Assembly (NCBI GenBank): GCA_017798125.1
Contig: CP059070.1
Location: 186,001 to 250,000, forward strand
DNA from: Cryomorphaceae bacterium
Lineage (GTDB): Bacteria; Bacteroidota; Bacteroidia; Flavobacteriales; ECT2AJA-044
Length of the DNA: 64,000 nt
Direction of reading: 5' to 3'
Shown here: one piece after another, positions 10,425-19,856 of the stretch
Layout of the letters: each line of letters opens with the position of its first letter
How positions within the stretch are numbered: position 1 is the stretch's first letter
The notes under the pieces: generated by a model
What the model was told of the DNA's origin: nothing
The model's input: only the letters and a program-made list of their open reading frames with translations
Databases searched by the model: none
Made by a program: the position numbers and the translations under genes

Positions 10425-10717
10425 TCTCCGCGTGTCAAACGCTTATAGCGGCGTTCAGACATGGACCAGTTGAACATGCCGTAGGACAAACCTGCGGCTA
10501 GGTAAATCAGGATGGTGATTCCCACCTTAGTGGTGTCTCCTGAAGCCAGGTTTTCAAAGAAGGGGTCTGGAAAGGAAAGGAATCGCGTCAACACGGCCAT
10601 CAAGATGATGTAGAACAAAAGGAAGGTACCGCCCTGAATGAAGATACCTCTCCAACGCCCCTTCGCGCGGAACTGACTCCACCGCTCCATCCACTGACGT
10701 TCTTTCTCGCTGATCAT
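10418..10717 (-). CDS. Small two-helix membrane protein, function unknown
   Basis: A 99-residue protein with two predicted transmembrane helices (about residues 26-45 and 69-86) separated by a periplasmic-looking loop. I do not recognise a family. It overlaps the end of the convergent receptor gene by seven bases and the next upstream gene by four bases (ATGA), so it is probably the last gene of the rsgA-dtd-mazG-like operon. Confidence 0.7.
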   Translation of the reverse strand: MISEKERQWMERWSQFRAKGRWRGIFIQGGTFLLFYIILMAVLTRFLSFPDPFFENLASGDTTKVGITILIYLAAGLSYGMFNWSMSERRYKRLTRGDQ

Positions 10718-11043
10718 TTCAGTTTCTCATTGTTGTGGTGGCGATCGTGGTCGCGCTTCGTCTTCTTATCCATTCGGCGATCAAAGGCCGCTTGGAGGTC
10801 TACCCCAGTCTGGTTGGCCAAACAAACAGTCACAAAAAGAACGTCGGCGAGTTCCTCTCCCAAGTCCTTGGATTTATCGCTTTCCTTCTCGCTTTGTTCC
10901 CCATAACGGCGGGCGATGATGCGGGCCACTTCCCCTACTTCTTCGCTCAACTGGGCCATGTTGGTAAGCTCATTGAAGTAGCGCACTCCGTGATCCTTGA
11001 TCCACGCGTCTACCTCTTCCTGAATTTCTGTGATTCCTGCCAT
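10714..11043 (-). CDS. MazG-like nucleotide pyrophosphohydrolase
   Basis: A 109-residue single-domain MazG-type NTP pyrophosphohydrolase. The metal-binding helices show LSEEVGEVAR (about residues 32-41) and LGEELADVLF (about 82-91), the paired acidic motifs of the family. These enzymes hydrolyse (d)NTPs to the monophosphate and can act in house-cleaning of non-canonical nucleotides; the exact substrate is unknown. Its start touches the stop of dtd and its end overlaps the following membrane gene, which fits one transcript. Confidence 0.9.
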   Translation of the reverse strand: MAGITEIQEEVDAWIKDHGVRYFNELTNMAQLSEEVGEVARIIARRYGEQSEKESDKSKDLGEELADVLFVTVCLANQTGVDLQAAFDRRMDKKTKRDHDRHHNNEKLK

Positions 11044-11489
11044 TATTCTTTGTTCTTGGTATCCAAAACGAGGGTTACCGGACCATCGTTCACCAGTTCT
11101 ACTTGCATGTTTGCGCCAAAGGTGCCGGTTTCAACCGGAACGTACTTCCCGAGTTCCGCAACAAAGGCTTCGTACAGCGGGATGGCCTGTTCGGTTCGCG
11201 CAGCTTTGATGAAACTCGGTCGCTTACCCTTTTTATACTTGGCGTGCAGGGTGAATTGACTGACCACGAGGGCTGCACCATCCACGTCTACAACACTCAA
11301 ATTCATCAGTCCTTCGGCGTCCGAAAAAATACGCAGCTCGCTCGTCTTACGAGCCAACCATTCCACGTCCTCTTGACCATCTTCCTGCTCAATACCGAGT
11401 AGAATCATTAGGCCATGATCAATAGATCCATCGACCCGATCATCGATTCGGACTTCGGCCCTTGAAACACGTTGAAGGATTGCGCGCAT
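11043..11489 (-). CDS. dtd: D-aminoacyl-tRNA deacylase
   Basis: A 148-residue protein of normal DTD length. It hydrolyses D-aminoacyl-tRNAs (and glycyl-tRNA-Ala), keeping D-residues out of proteins. It begins [13 protein letters not shown] and shows the active-site SQFTL motif (near residue 87) and the cross-subunit NDGPVT motif near the C-terminus (the usual form is NxGPxT). It sits directly after rsgA with no gap and abuts a MazG-like gene, making a small translation and nucleotide quality-control cluster. Confidence 0.97.
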   Translation of the reverse strand: MRAILQRVSRAEVRIDDRVDGSIDHGLMILLGIEQEDGQEDVEWLARKTSELRIFSDAEGLMNLSVVDVDGAALVVSQFTLHAKYKKGKRPSFIKAARTEQAIPLYEAFVAELGKYVPVETGTFGANMQVELVNDGPVTLVLDTKNKE

Positions 11490-12434
11490 TTACTTGTATT
11501 CATCCTCCCGATAAGGAGAAGACTCTTCGTCACCATTGACCAAGCTAAGGTAGCTTCGATAGCGGGAATAAGCAATTTCACCGGCTTCCACCGCGTCCTT
11601 GATGGCGCACTTGGGTTCGTCCATATGCAAGCAATTATTGAACTTGCACTCGTGCTTGATGGCGAACATCTCCGGGAAGTAATCCGTGATCTCGTATTTA
11701 TCCATATCGACCACGCCGAAGCCTTTGATTCCGGGCGTATCAATAATGTATCCACCTCCAGCCAAAGGAAACATCTCCGCGAAGGTGGTCGTGTGCTGCC
11801 CCACTTCAAAGGCCCCAGAAATTTCGGTCGTCCTCAAATCCAGGGCCGGGTCCACCTGATTGATGAGCGTGCTTTTGCCCACTCCGCTGTTCCCCGAAAC
11901 TAAGGTAACCTGTCCTTCGAGAACAGTTCTTAGCTCATCGATTCCGCGACCTTTCGTGGCCACCGTCCCGAGAACCGTGTACCCAATATCCTCATAGAGG
12001 GCCATCAGATGAGCCAGCTCTTGGACCTCTTCATCATCCAGCAGATCGATTTTATTGAAGACCAGTACAGCCGGAATATCATAAGCCTCGGCCGTCACCA
12101 AAAACCGGTCGATAAAAGCCGTATACGTTTTGGGGTAATTCAAGGTGACCACCAGAAGCGCCTGATCAATATTGGCGGCCAGAACATGGGTACGCTTAGA
12201 CAGATTCACACTCTTGCGCACGATGTAATTGTGCCGGTCGTGTATGGCGCTGATCACACCCGTTTCTAAGCCCTCCTCACGATCGATCGTGACCCAGTCA
12301 CCTACTGCTACCGGATTGGTGCTTTTAATGCCTTGAGTGCGGAATTTTCCTTTAATGCGCGCCTCGATCGAAGACCCATCTTCGAGGTCAACCGAGTACC
12401 AACTCCCCGTACTTTTGGTCACGCGCCCTTTCAT
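11490..12434 (-). CDS. rsgA: Ribosome small-subunit-dependent GTPase A
   Basis: A 314-residue circularly permuted GTPase acting in late 30S maturation. An N-terminal OB domain (to about residue 70) is followed by NKID at 127-130 (G4), GNSGVGKST at 181-189 (G1) and DTPG at 232-235 (G3); this order is the hallmark of the permuted family. The C-terminal zinc site is visible as C263, C268, H270 and C276. It is divergent from gldA, with only 27 bases between the two start codons. Confidence 0.97.
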   Translation of the reverse strand: MKGRVTKSTGSWYSVDLEDGSSIEARIKGKFRTQGIKSTNPVAVGDWVTIDREEGLETGVISAIHDRHNYIVRKSVNLSKRTHVLAANIDQALLVVTLNYPKTYTAFIDRFLVTAEAYDIPAVLVFNKIDLLDDEEVQELAHLMALYEDIGYTVLGTVATKGRGIDELRTVLEGQVTLVSGNSGVGKSTLINQVDPALDLRTTEISGAFEVGQHTTTFAEMFPLAGGGYIIDTPGIKGFGVVDMDKYEITDYFPEMFAIKHECKFNNCLHMDEPKCAIKDAVEAGEIAYSRYRSYLSLVNGDEESSPYREDEYK

Positions 12435-12461
12435 GGCGGCAAGTTAGCTATATTTACGGCC

Positions 12462-13361
12462 ATGAGCATTGAGGTTAAAGAAGTCAGCAAGGTGTACGGC
12501 GAGCAAAAAGCGCTCGACCAAGTGTCTTTTTCCATCGGTACCGGCGAGATTGTCGGATTCCTCGGGCCCAACGGTGCCGGGAAATCTACCATGATGAAGA
12601 TCATCACTTGCTACCTACCTCAAAGTGGAGGGCAAGTCACGGTCAACGGTTTTGACGTGGCCACAGAGTCCATAAAGGTGCGCGAGCAAGTCGGTTACTT
12701 GCCCGAGCACAACCCCTTGTACCTGGATATGTACGTGCGTGAGTTTTTGACTTTTGCGGCCGGTATTTCGGGCGCTGAGACCCTACGGGTCGATGAAATG
12801 ATCGAACGCACGGGCCTCACTCCGGAAAAGCACAAGAAAATCTCCGCGCTCTCCAAAGGGTACCGTCAACGCGTGGGCTTAGCTCAGGCTTTAATTCACG
12901 ACCCCAAGGTGCTCATTCTGGATGAGCCCACCACTGGACTCGATCCCAACCAGATCGTCGAGATTCGGAACCTCATCAAAGAAATTGCTCAAGACAAGAC
13001 GATCATGCTCTCGACCCACATCATGCAGGAAGTCGAGGCCATCTGCGACCGTGTGATCATCATCAATAAGGGTAAAATTGTCGCCGACAAGCCCACGTCA
13101 GAATTGGCCGGCCTCACCTCCAAACGCCAGCTCGTTCGCGTGGAGTTTGAAGGGAAGGTCGACACAGCGGCGCTCAAGCGCCTCAGCGGTATAGAAAGCA
13201 TGCGCGAACTGAAAAAAAATACCTTCGAGGTAGAGTCCGGAAGCGGTCAAGACCTCCGAAAATCCCTGTTCCAGTTCGCCGTAGAACAGGACACCACCAT
13301 TCTGGAAATCACCCAGGAAAGCAAGTCCCTGGAACAGGTGTTCCAGGAACTCACCAAGTAA
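12462..13361 (+). CDS. gldA: ABC transporter ATP-binding protein, GldA-like
   Basis: The start at 12462 (MSIEVKEVSKVYGEQKAL) gives 299 residues; the frame extends upstream but only as antisense of rsgA. Walker A is GPNGAGKST at 35-43, the signature is in the LSKGYRQRVGLAQAL segment, and Walker B is VLILDEPTTGLDP. Length and N-terminus fit the gliding-motility ATPase GldA, which works with GldF and GldG; those genes are not in this window. A related non-gliding ABC-2 ATPase remains possible. TATATTTA at 12449-12456, one base off the -7 consensus, lies just six bases before the ATG, so the transcript may be nearly leaderless. Confidence 0.87.
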   Translation: MSIEVKEVSKVYGEQKALDQVSFSIGTGEIVGFLGPNGAGKSTMMKIITCYLPQSGGQVTVNGFDVATESIKVREQVGYLPEHNPLYLDMYVREFLTFAAGISGAETLRVDEMIERTGLTPEKHKKISALSKGYRQRVGLAQALIHDPKVLILDEPTTGLDPNQIVEIRNLIKEIAQDKTIMLSTHIMQEVEAICDRVIIINKGKIVADKPTSELAGLTSKRQLVRVEFEGKVDTAALKRLSGIESMRELKKNTFEVESGSGQDLRKSLFQFAVEQDTTILEITQESKSLEQVFQELTK

Positions 13362-13365
13362 GAAC

Positions 13366-14994
13366 TTACTGCTTTACCAAGGGCTTCGTAGCGTAGAGTC
13401 CCTGTCCACTGACCTCGAACAGGTAACTTCCTGCAGCCAAATTTTCTAAATCCAAGGTAAAGACCGGTACATCGGATCGGCCTTCACGGATGAGCTGTCC
13501 ACTCAGGTCGTAGAGCTTCCACTCCACTTCCACCGGAGCCTGAATCTGAACGTGTAGTTCATTGTGCACCGGATTCGGGAACAGACTAAACTCAACTTCC
13601 GCCTCGTCAGCAAGGCCGATGGTGCTGCTGCACGAAAAGGACTGAACGTCAAACCAATCCCTCACTGAATCGGCCACCTGAACCAGACGAGAGGTTCCGA
13701 TGCCTTCGTCGGTAGCAAAAACATAGGCCAAGTCAATTCCGAAATGGTCACCGATGTCTAGGTCCATAGGACCGATATTCATCAGGGCACGGCGCTCACC
13801 TGCCGTATTCCCAGCCGTAGACTCGGACCAGGTTCCGCCTGGCCAAGCAGGATCTGTGTTTCCAGGATAAAGAAAGTTCGTTGTGGGCCCAGTACCCCCG
13901 GTAGGCGCATGGCCATTACCCCCATTCCGGGTCAAAGGCGTGCCGTCGGCCCAGTGCGCCGTGAGGCAGTTGTAGTATTCAAATAAGCTACTTGGAATAC
14001 CAAGAGCACCATTACTTCCATCAAAGGCCATGGCTGAAGAGAAACCCAATTGCTCACCTGGCTCGTCGATGATGCCGTCGTGGTCGTTGTCTACACCGTC
14101 TTGCAATGGGGCTTCTGGAGCTCCCAAAAGCAGCACTCCTTGAGCAGGAGGCTGGGTTCCGTAACCGCCTTGATCATTTCCATCGCCATTTTGACCGTAA
14201 ACTAAATTACGGGCAACATCGCATGCGAAGAAATCATCGTCCCAAATGCCAATATCAAAGTCCACGTAATGCCCCATGTAGACGCCGGAAAACCCATTGG
14301 TTCCTCTAGAGTATACTTCGGTATGACTGAAAACAATGGAGTCTAAGAATTCCGCACCCGGTACAGGGGCGAATTGATAGAGCATCGTGTGGACTTCCAC
14401 ATCCATGTCCAAACCGTTTCCAATTTGAACCTCTCTCTGGTCACTGTAAATGGCATAGACCGCTTGATCGCCGCGAATGCAGGGAAAATCGCCTTGGAGT
14501 GGTTCGTAGATTCCGTTTCCGTTGACATCAAAATAAGGAGCCAGTTGGGCCGCTTCTCCATTGCTCACATCGCCATTTCCTGGCCAGGTGAGGATGTCTT
14601 GAGGAATGACGTAGTTCGGATCTTGAAATTGAGCCTGATGTGTCAAGACATCTTGCTGTGAGATCCTCCAGACTTTGCTGTAGCTAGCATCGAGCTGACC
14701 GGTAGAATTAACCGGGCCTTGGCGAAAATCCCATCCTGTTTGTCGGTAGGTTTGCGCTGCCAAGTGCAATGAACCTCCTTGGTCAAAACCGCCAATCCAC
14801 CATTCTCCGGCAAATAGGGTCGATAAGCCCGATCCTTTCGGTACCTCGTGTTGGCTGAAGGCTCCATTCCAAAAATGGCTGCCATCCGCGTTGATTCCCA
14901 TTCGGACGCTGTTGGTATCCACGGACTGAAACGACTGTCCGGATACCTGGAGCGCAAGTCCGATGACCGCTCCTGTGAGTAAGGTTAATTTCAT
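13366..14994 (-). CDS. T9SS type A cargo protein, paralogue 1 of 3
   Basis: The start at 14994 (MKLTLLTGAVIGLALQVSG) gives 542 residues with a clear signal peptide. Mature features shared with the two genes upstream are a GSGLSTLFAGEWWIGG block, FDVNGNGIYEPLQGDFPC, RGDQAVYAIYSD, and DNDHDGIIDE, an aspartate-rich calcium-site-like loop. The C-terminus is a type A T9SS domain (SLFPNPVHNELHV ... LVKQ). The family is frequent in Bacteroidota but has no known activity. It lies 97 bases after paralogue 2 in the same orientation and ends four bases from gldA, convergently. Confidence 0.85.
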   Translation of the reverse strand: MKLTLLTGAVIGLALQVSGQSFQSVDTNSVRMGINADGSHFWNGAFSQHEVPKGSGLSTLFAGEWWIGGFDQGGSLHLAAQTYRQTGWDFRQGPVNSTGQLDASYSKVWRISQQDVLTHQAQFQDPNYVIPQDILTWPGNGDVSNGEAAQLAPYFDVNGNGIYEPLQGDFPCIRGDQAVYAIYSDQREVQIGNGLDMDVEVHTMLYQFAPVPGAEFLDSIVFSHTEVYSRGTNGFSGVYMGHYVDFDIGIWDDDFFACDVARNLVYGQNGDGNDQGGYGTQPPAQGVLLLGAPEAPLQDGVDNDHDGIIDEPGEQLGFSSAMAFDGSNGALGIPSSLFEYYNCLTAHWADGTPLTRNGGNGHAPTGGTGPTTNFLYPGNTDPAWPGGTWSESTAGNTAGERRALMNIGPMDLDIGDHFGIDLAYVFATDEGIGTSRLVQVADSVRDWFDVQSFSCSSTIGLADEAEVEFSLFPNPVHNELHVQIQAPVEVEWKLYDLSGQLIREGRSDVPVFTLDLENLAAGSYLFEVSGQGLYATKPLVKQ

Positions 14995-15091
14995 GGTACT
15001 GATCTTTCCATTCAAATTAGAAAGACCCTAGCGCCAGTGAAAATTCAATTCTTAGATTAAATCACAAATCTGGAAGCCTCTGATTATCAGA

Positions 15092-16672
15092 CTACTGTTT
15101 GATAATTCGCTCAGTAGCACTCCAACTATCGCTTTGGAGACGCAAGAAATAAAGCCCAGAGGAAACGGCCTGAAGATCGACCTGAAGCTGAACCTCATCC
15201 AAAAGGCCCTCTTGAAGGATTCGTCCATCGGTGGTGATGAGCTGCCATCTTCCTTGAACTTGTCGGTCAAACTGAAGGTGGACCTGATTGGAGGTCGGAT
15301 TCGGGAAGACGCGATAATCGGGCTGTAGATCGTCGATTCCAATGGTCTGACTGGAGCAGGTGTAGTTTTGTTGCGCCCACCAGGAGTCCACTTGATCGGA
15401 CAAAAATTGAATGCGCTGAACACCCCCGGCAGGGCCAAAGAACTGCTTTCGACCGAAGAGGTAGACGTAGTCAAATTCCAATCGATCACCGGCGTTTAAG
15501 TCGAATGGACCAATAGAGCCCATGGCTCGGCGTTGCCCTGGATTTTGGGCGGCGCTCCATTCTTCCCAAGAGGGAGTCGGATGATTCGGGTCCGTTCCAG
15601 CCGAATACATGAAGTTGCAGTCGGGTCCGGGTCCGCCACCGACATGACCATTGTTGTTGTTGAAGACCAAGTGCGTCGAATCCTTCCATCGAGCCGTGAG
15701 GCTCTGATAATAATGCTCATCAAAAAGAGGGAGTCCGGTCGCCGTGGTCAAGTCCGTGTAGAACATGGTGGCGTGCAGGCCTTGGCCGGTGGGGTCATTG
15801 AGCACGTGGACACCTTGTGCGGGAGGATCGACGCCGTAGTCGGCATCTACCCCATTGCCGTTAAAGGCATAGAAGAGGTCTCGAGGGACATCGGTTCCGA
15901 GGTAATCATCGTAGAACTGGCCAATGTCAAAGTCGATGTAGTGGCCGAGGTAGACGTCGGTGAAATCCTGAAATCCTCGGGCGTGAACCACCGTATGGTT
16001 GAAAATGGTGGAGTCCAAATAATCATGCCCGGGTACGGCTGTGTAGGCATAGAGCATGGTGTGAAACTCCACAATGAGATCGGTTCCGATTCCCGGACCG
16101 GCGGCTTCGTCCAGCTGATCGGAATAAATGGCATAGACGGCTTCATCGCCGCGAATGCATGGGGTCTCACCGAAATTGGGCTCGTAGACCCCATTGGCAT
16201 TGAGGTCATCATAAGGCGCAAGTTGCCAGGCCTCGCCTTTTAGGGTGTCGCCGTTACCGGGCCAGTCGAGAATATCTGGTGGAGCTATGTAGCCAGGTTG
16301 GTTGTAGTTGGCTTGGTGGCTGAGAATTTCGCCTCGAGAAACGCGCCAAACTCGGTTGTATTGGGGTTCGGTAATGGCGTCGTTGTTGACCGGTCCTGGG
16401 CGAAAGTCGCCAGTGACTGCCGGGCTAATTTCAGCGGCGACGTGAAGGTCGTTGTTCGCGTTCCAGCCACCAATCCAGAATTGACCAAAGCGAATGGTGG
16501 AGTTTCCCGAGCCCTTGGGAATCCAATAAGAGCTGTTGAATTGACCGTCCATGAAGTGGATACCACTGGCTTCAAGGCCAACGGAGACTTGGTTGGTGTC
16601 GATGGATTTAAAGACCTGGGCATTTGAGCCGAAGGGCAGTAGAAGAATCGAAAGGAGGAGTAGGCGGCACAT
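15092..16672 (-). CDS. T9SS type A cargo protein, paralogue 2 of 3
   Basis: 526 residues with signal peptide MCRLLLLSILLLPFGSNAQ. It shares the architecture of its neighbour: GSGNSTIRFGQFWIGG, DLNANGVYEPNFGETPCIRG, DEAVYAIYSD, and a C-terminal type A sorting domain (RVFPNPTSNQVHLQF ... RIIKQ). It lacks the DNDHDG loop seen in the other two copies; that position is a shorter ADYGVDPPAQG segment. Probably surface-exposed or released; function unknown. It may be co-transcribed with the gene that follows. Confidence 0.85.
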   Translation of the reverse strand: MCRLLLLSILLLPFGSNAQVFKSIDTNQVSVGLEASGIHFMDGQFNSSYWIPKGSGNSTIRFGQFWIGGWNANNDLHVAAEISPAVTGDFRPGPVNNDAITEPQYNRVWRVSRGEILSHQANYNQPGYIAPPDILDWPGNGDTLKGEAWQLAPYDDLNANGVYEPNFGETPCIRGDEAVYAIYSDQLDEAAGPGIGTDLIVEFHTMLYAYTAVPGHDYLDSTIFNHTVVHARGFQDFTDVYLGHYIDFDIGQFYDDYLGTDVPRDLFYAFNGNGVDADYGVDPPAQGVHVLNDPTGQGLHATMFYTDLTTATGLPLFDEHYYQSLTARWKDSTHLVFNNNNGHVGGGPGPDCNFMYSAGTDPNHPTPSWEEWSAAQNPGQRRAMGSIGPFDLNAGDRLEFDYVYLFGRKQFFGPAGGVQRIQFLSDQVDSWWAQQNYTCSSQTIGIDDLQPDYRVFPNPTSNQVHLQFDRQVQGRWQLITTDGRILQEGLLDEVQLQVDLQAVSSGLYFLRLQSDSWSATERIIKQ

Positions 16673-16733
16673 GGGAGTTAAGGTAGGGGTTCTCTAAGAT
16701 ATACGAGAAAGTGGGCGGTGTGGTTGGAAGGAG

Positions 16734-16752
16734 GGCATCGCGCCGTAGGCGC
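16734..16752 (+). repeat. REP-like short hairpin
   Basis: GGCATCG followed by GCGCC-GTA-GGCGC. The same head plus a variable GC stem recurs elsewhere in the window (19789, 26403, and inverted at 27760 and 30669). Confidence 0.6.
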
Positions 16753-16786
16753 ATAATTCTTCAAAAAGAATTCTTAATTTCAAATA

Positions 16787-18028
16787 ATGAAACAACTCAG
16801 CCTCCTTTGTTTCCTGATTGTGTCATTCACCACCTTTGCACAAATCTGGACGCCAATCTCTACCGGTTCGAATTACGATCTTAATTCGCGGTTCAAATCT
16901 CCCGTAGGTGAGCTCATTTATGTGCACCCAGTGGGGAATATCTCTTCAATCCGTGGAACCGTAAGGTCTTGGTATCCTTATTCATCATTTATTGTTCATC
17001 CTAACACGAACCATCCTGGCATCGCCGAACACAGTTTTGGCACCGAATGGTTTGGAGTAGAATACGGGGATGGGAAGTTGCTGCTGTCCACGGATAATTT
17101 CATTTCCTGGAATCCCATTGCCTACTTTGATCGAATCCGAGATGTGGCCTCACCGGATAGTGGGATTGTGGTTGTTCTTCAGAATAATGATCTATATCGA
17201 TCTGAGGACTATGGAGGAACTTGGGACACCATTTCATTACCCGGAGGATTCAGTTACCAAGTTCACTTTGTCAACGATCAAGTAGGTTATGCCCTAATCG
17301 AAGATTCCGGGTGGACCATTTACAGAAGTTCAGATGCCGGAATAACGTGGAATCGCAGGTATAATCATACAGATGGGATAACGAATTTTGGTCAGTTGCT
17401 GCAGTACAATTTGGTTGTCGAGTCGCAGGATGAGGTCATTTTTGTGATAGATAGAAGTAAAGTCTTTAAATCCACGAATCAGGGTGTTTCCTTTCAAGAA
17501 TTATCAGTCTCAGAAGATCTTAGCTTCCATGAGGACTTGGCTGTTTGGAACGTGGATACTTTCGCTGTTGCGGGAAGGTATGGTCTAGATTTATCCCTGG
17601 ACGGAGGCCAATCTTTTACAACTCTTTTGGTACCTCAACATATTGGGTTTCGAATAAAGACAGCCCATTTTATGGGCCCGCGAAAAATCCTATTAACCGG
17701 GGAGATTTTCGGTTCTAGTGGTGGAAGTCCTTCGACAAATATGATGCTACTGGATCTAAACAATTTGATTGGCATATCCGAGTGGAAAAGTGCTGAGGGT
17801 CAACTGTATCCAAATCCAAGTCAGGGTGAGGTTCATCTGAAGCTCGACGAGCCAATGCGTCAATGCGAGTTCGTTGTGTACGATCTACAAGGACGAGTGA
17901 TTCTTGAAGATCGCTTTGATGAGGTGGAGTCCTTGGATCTCCATCTAAATATACCCTCAGGTGTATATGTGATGACCATCTACGGTGATCACCAATACCT
18001 TTCTAGATCCTTCGAAATCATTCGATAA
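16787..18028 (+). CDS. T9SS cargo protein with BNR/YCF48-like propeller repeats
   Basis: 413 residues with signal peptide MKQLSLLCFLIVSFTTFAQ. The body contains Asp-box-like blades, for example SEDYGGTWDTI, SSDAGITWNR and STNQGVSFQEL, as in BNR/sialidase-type or YCF48-like propellers; no catalytic set of a sialidase is apparent. A type A sorting domain ends the protein (LYPNPSQGEVHLKLDE ... SFEIIR). It lies between two minus-strand cargo paralogues and overlaps the end of the next by 11 bases. Confidence 0.83.
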   Translation: MKQLSLLCFLIVSFTTFAQIWTPISTGSNYDLNSRFKSPVGELIYVHPVGNISSIRGTVRSWYPYSSFIVHPNTNHPGIAEHSFGTEWFGVEYGDGKLLLSTDNFISWNPIAYFDRIRDVASPDSGIVVVLQNNDLYRSEDYGGTWDTISLPGGFSYQVHFVNDQVGYALIEDSGWTIYRSSDAGITWNRRYNHTDGITNFGQLLQYNLVVESQDEVIFVIDRSKVFKSTNQGVSFQELSVSEDLSFHEDLAVWNVDTFAVAGRYGLDLSLDGGQSFTTLLVPQHIGFRIKTAHFMGPRKILLTGEIFGSSGGSPSTNMMLLDLNNLIGISEWKSAEGQLYPNPSQGEVHLKLDEPMRQCEFVVYDLQGRVILEDRFDEVESLDLHLNIPSGVYVMTIYGDHQYLSRSFEIIR

Positions 18029-19751
18029 GGACCTTATGGGCCCCTTGGAAGTCTTCATTGTAAATAGAGAGCACGTATAGCCCAGGTGAGAAATCTTCCA
18101 CATTCAAGGAGAATTTCGCATGCTCACTGATTCCCTGTCTCAAAACACGTCCTTGGAAGTCATGAATCGTCCAACTATACGCTACATCAGGTCCATCAAG
18201 CTCTATGTTTAGGCGGCCTTTGGTCGGATTGGGGTAAACTCTTGATGTTCTATGCTGGGAATTCAATGAAAGAGATGCGTAACAACTGGGGGTAGAGTGA
18301 TTGTTCTCCCACCATTGACTCAAGGCGTCTGCCCGTGTTTTGAGTTTAGGAATACCGGTAAACTGATCTCCTGCCTCTGGCCAAGAGAAGTGAAAAGCGA
18401 AATAGAGGGTCTTTTTTTCTCCCGGAGCTAGATCTAAGGGCCCAACATTCATGAATCCACGTTTTCTAATTGGTACAAATCCGGCTGATTCCTCTGACCA
18501 TTCATCCGTAAAATCAGGATGTGATACTCGCGGGAAATAATATTTCGTAGTTGGATCAAAAGAAGAACCATCGATCCCATTACCAGCATGGATCATGCGC
18601 CGACCATCCCTCCATCGTGCTTTTGAGAAATGATGCCAATGACTAAGCGTATTGGGTTCCCCTCCAACACCTACGCCATAGTAGAGAATGACAGATTCAA
18701 CACCATAGCGTTCACCCACTTCATCCACGATCCCATCTTGATCATCATCTACCTGATTATTTACAGGAGCAGGAGGACCCTCCATTAGTTGAATGGCCGA
18801 TACTTGAGGCGCTCTTCCCTGTAGCGCTAGCGTATCGTCAGAGCAACCGCCATTTGTATATCCATTACAGTCGTAGAATATTGCCAGTTTTCGAGGCACA
18901 TCATATTCAAATCGGTCCGCTCCATTGACAAACCCCAACTCTGCATGAAACCATAGCATTGCTCTTAAGTCAAGGATTGAATCTGATCGCTTGTTTTGGA
19001 TTGTTTGGCGCAAGAAAATCACGGAATCCATAAGTCCCCCATAGCTCCCTTCCTCATAGGCGAAAAGCAGGTTATGAATTTCCAAACCCACCTTTGCCCC
19101 CTCATCAGATCCAGGGCCTTGGCCTATGAAACTGGATGGAAGACCATCATTGTATATGGCCAATACAGCCATATCGCCTTCAACACAAGGAGCTTCTCCT
19201 AAACTTGGCTCGTATGCTCCATTTCCGTTCGAATCGGTAAACGGCGCCACTAAATACGATTGGCCAAATTGAGGCTGACCGTGGGCTGGCCACTCTTGGA
19301 TGCTATTTGGAATCTGATATCCAGGACTACCCGCGTTCTGGACGTGAAAGTCAATCTCCTGTGAAGTGGTTTTATAGGTTTTATTCCACAGAGAGATATT
19401 TCCAATCCCGCTAGACGTATAAGGCCCCGGACTAAAGTCTGTATCTGTATCGTAATTGCGCGCTGAAAGCAAAGAATCACCCTGCTGGGAAATACCTGTG
19501 TAATTAAATGCAGCTCCATAAAACGAGCTGAAACCGGATGGCCCAGCGAAAATGGAAGTATCGATAACACTCGCGTAGTCGCGCGGAATGATGGAGATTC
19601 CACCGAGAAATTCTGAAAAGAGATTTCCTTCGGAGTCGATGGTGCCGACATATTGGTTAATGTCGACCGTATCTTGATCGTAGCCTGGCGTTTGGCCAGA
19701 AGCGACGGAGATTCCCATCAGGGAAAAAGTGAATATGAGAAGTCGTTTCAT
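18018..19751 (-). CDS. T9SS type A cargo protein, paralogue 3 of 3
   Basis: The start at 19751 (MKRLLIFTFSLMGISVASG) gives 577 residues. The paralogue-family blocks recur: DSNGNGAYEPSLGEAPCVEG, DMAVLAIYND and DDDQDGIVDEVGERYG, the last again a calcium-site-like Asp loop. The C-terminal sorting domain is RVYPNPTKGRLNIEL ... KVLIE. It is more diverged from the other two than they are from each other. The separation from paralogues 1 and 2 by an opposite-strand gene suggests duplication followed by insertion or inversion. Confidence 0.84.
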   Translation of the reverse strand: MKRLLIFTFSLMGISVASGQTPGYDQDTVDINQYVGTIDSEGNLFSEFLGGISIIPRDYASVIDTSIFAGPSGFSSFYGAAFNYTGISQQGDSLLSARNYDTDTDFSPGPYTSSGIGNISLWNKTYKTTSQEIDFHVQNAGSPGYQIPNSIQEWPAHGQPQFGQSYLVAPFTDSNGNGAYEPSLGEAPCVEGDMAVLAIYNDGLPSSFIGQGPGSDEGAKVGLEIHNLLFAYEEGSYGGLMDSVIFLRQTIQNKRSDSILDLRAMLWFHAELGFVNGADRFEYDVPRKLAIFYDCNGYTNGGCSDDTLALQGRAPQVSAIQLMEGPPAPVNNQVDDDQDGIVDEVGERYGVESVILYYGVGVGGEPNTLSHWHHFSKARWRDGRRMIHAGNGIDGSSFDPTTKYYFPRVSHPDFTDEWSEESAGFVPIRKRGFMNVGPLDLAPGEKKTLYFAFHFSWPEAGDQFTGIPKLKTRADALSQWWENNHSTPSCYASLSLNSQHRTSRVYPNPTKGRLNIELDGPDVAYSWTIHDFQGRVLRQGISEHAKFSLNVEDFSPGLYVLSIYNEDFQGAHKVLIE

Positions 19752-19788
19752 GGAGACATAGGTGTAGGCGAAAAATAGGAAAAATGCA

Positions 19789-19809
19789 GGCATCGCGCCA
19801 TAGGCGCAT
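19789..19809 (+). repeat. REP-like short hairpin
   Basis: GGCATCG then GCGCC-ATA-GGCGC followed by an A-rich run. Same family as the element at 16734; it abuts the next terminator. Confidence 0.6.
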
Positions 19810-19810
19810 A

Positions 19811-19834
19811 AAAAAACCCCGAGCATTCGGGGTT
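19811..19834. terminator. Bidirectional-type terminator hairpin
   Basis: AACCCCGA / TCGGGGTT stem with a GCAT loop; on the minus strand it is followed by a long T run (complement of the A run at 19808-19816). It ends the metH-metF-direction transcript and lies just downstream of a possible 39-codon gene. Confidence 0.85.
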
Positions 19835-19856
19835 TCCATGTTGAGCTGCAAAAGAT

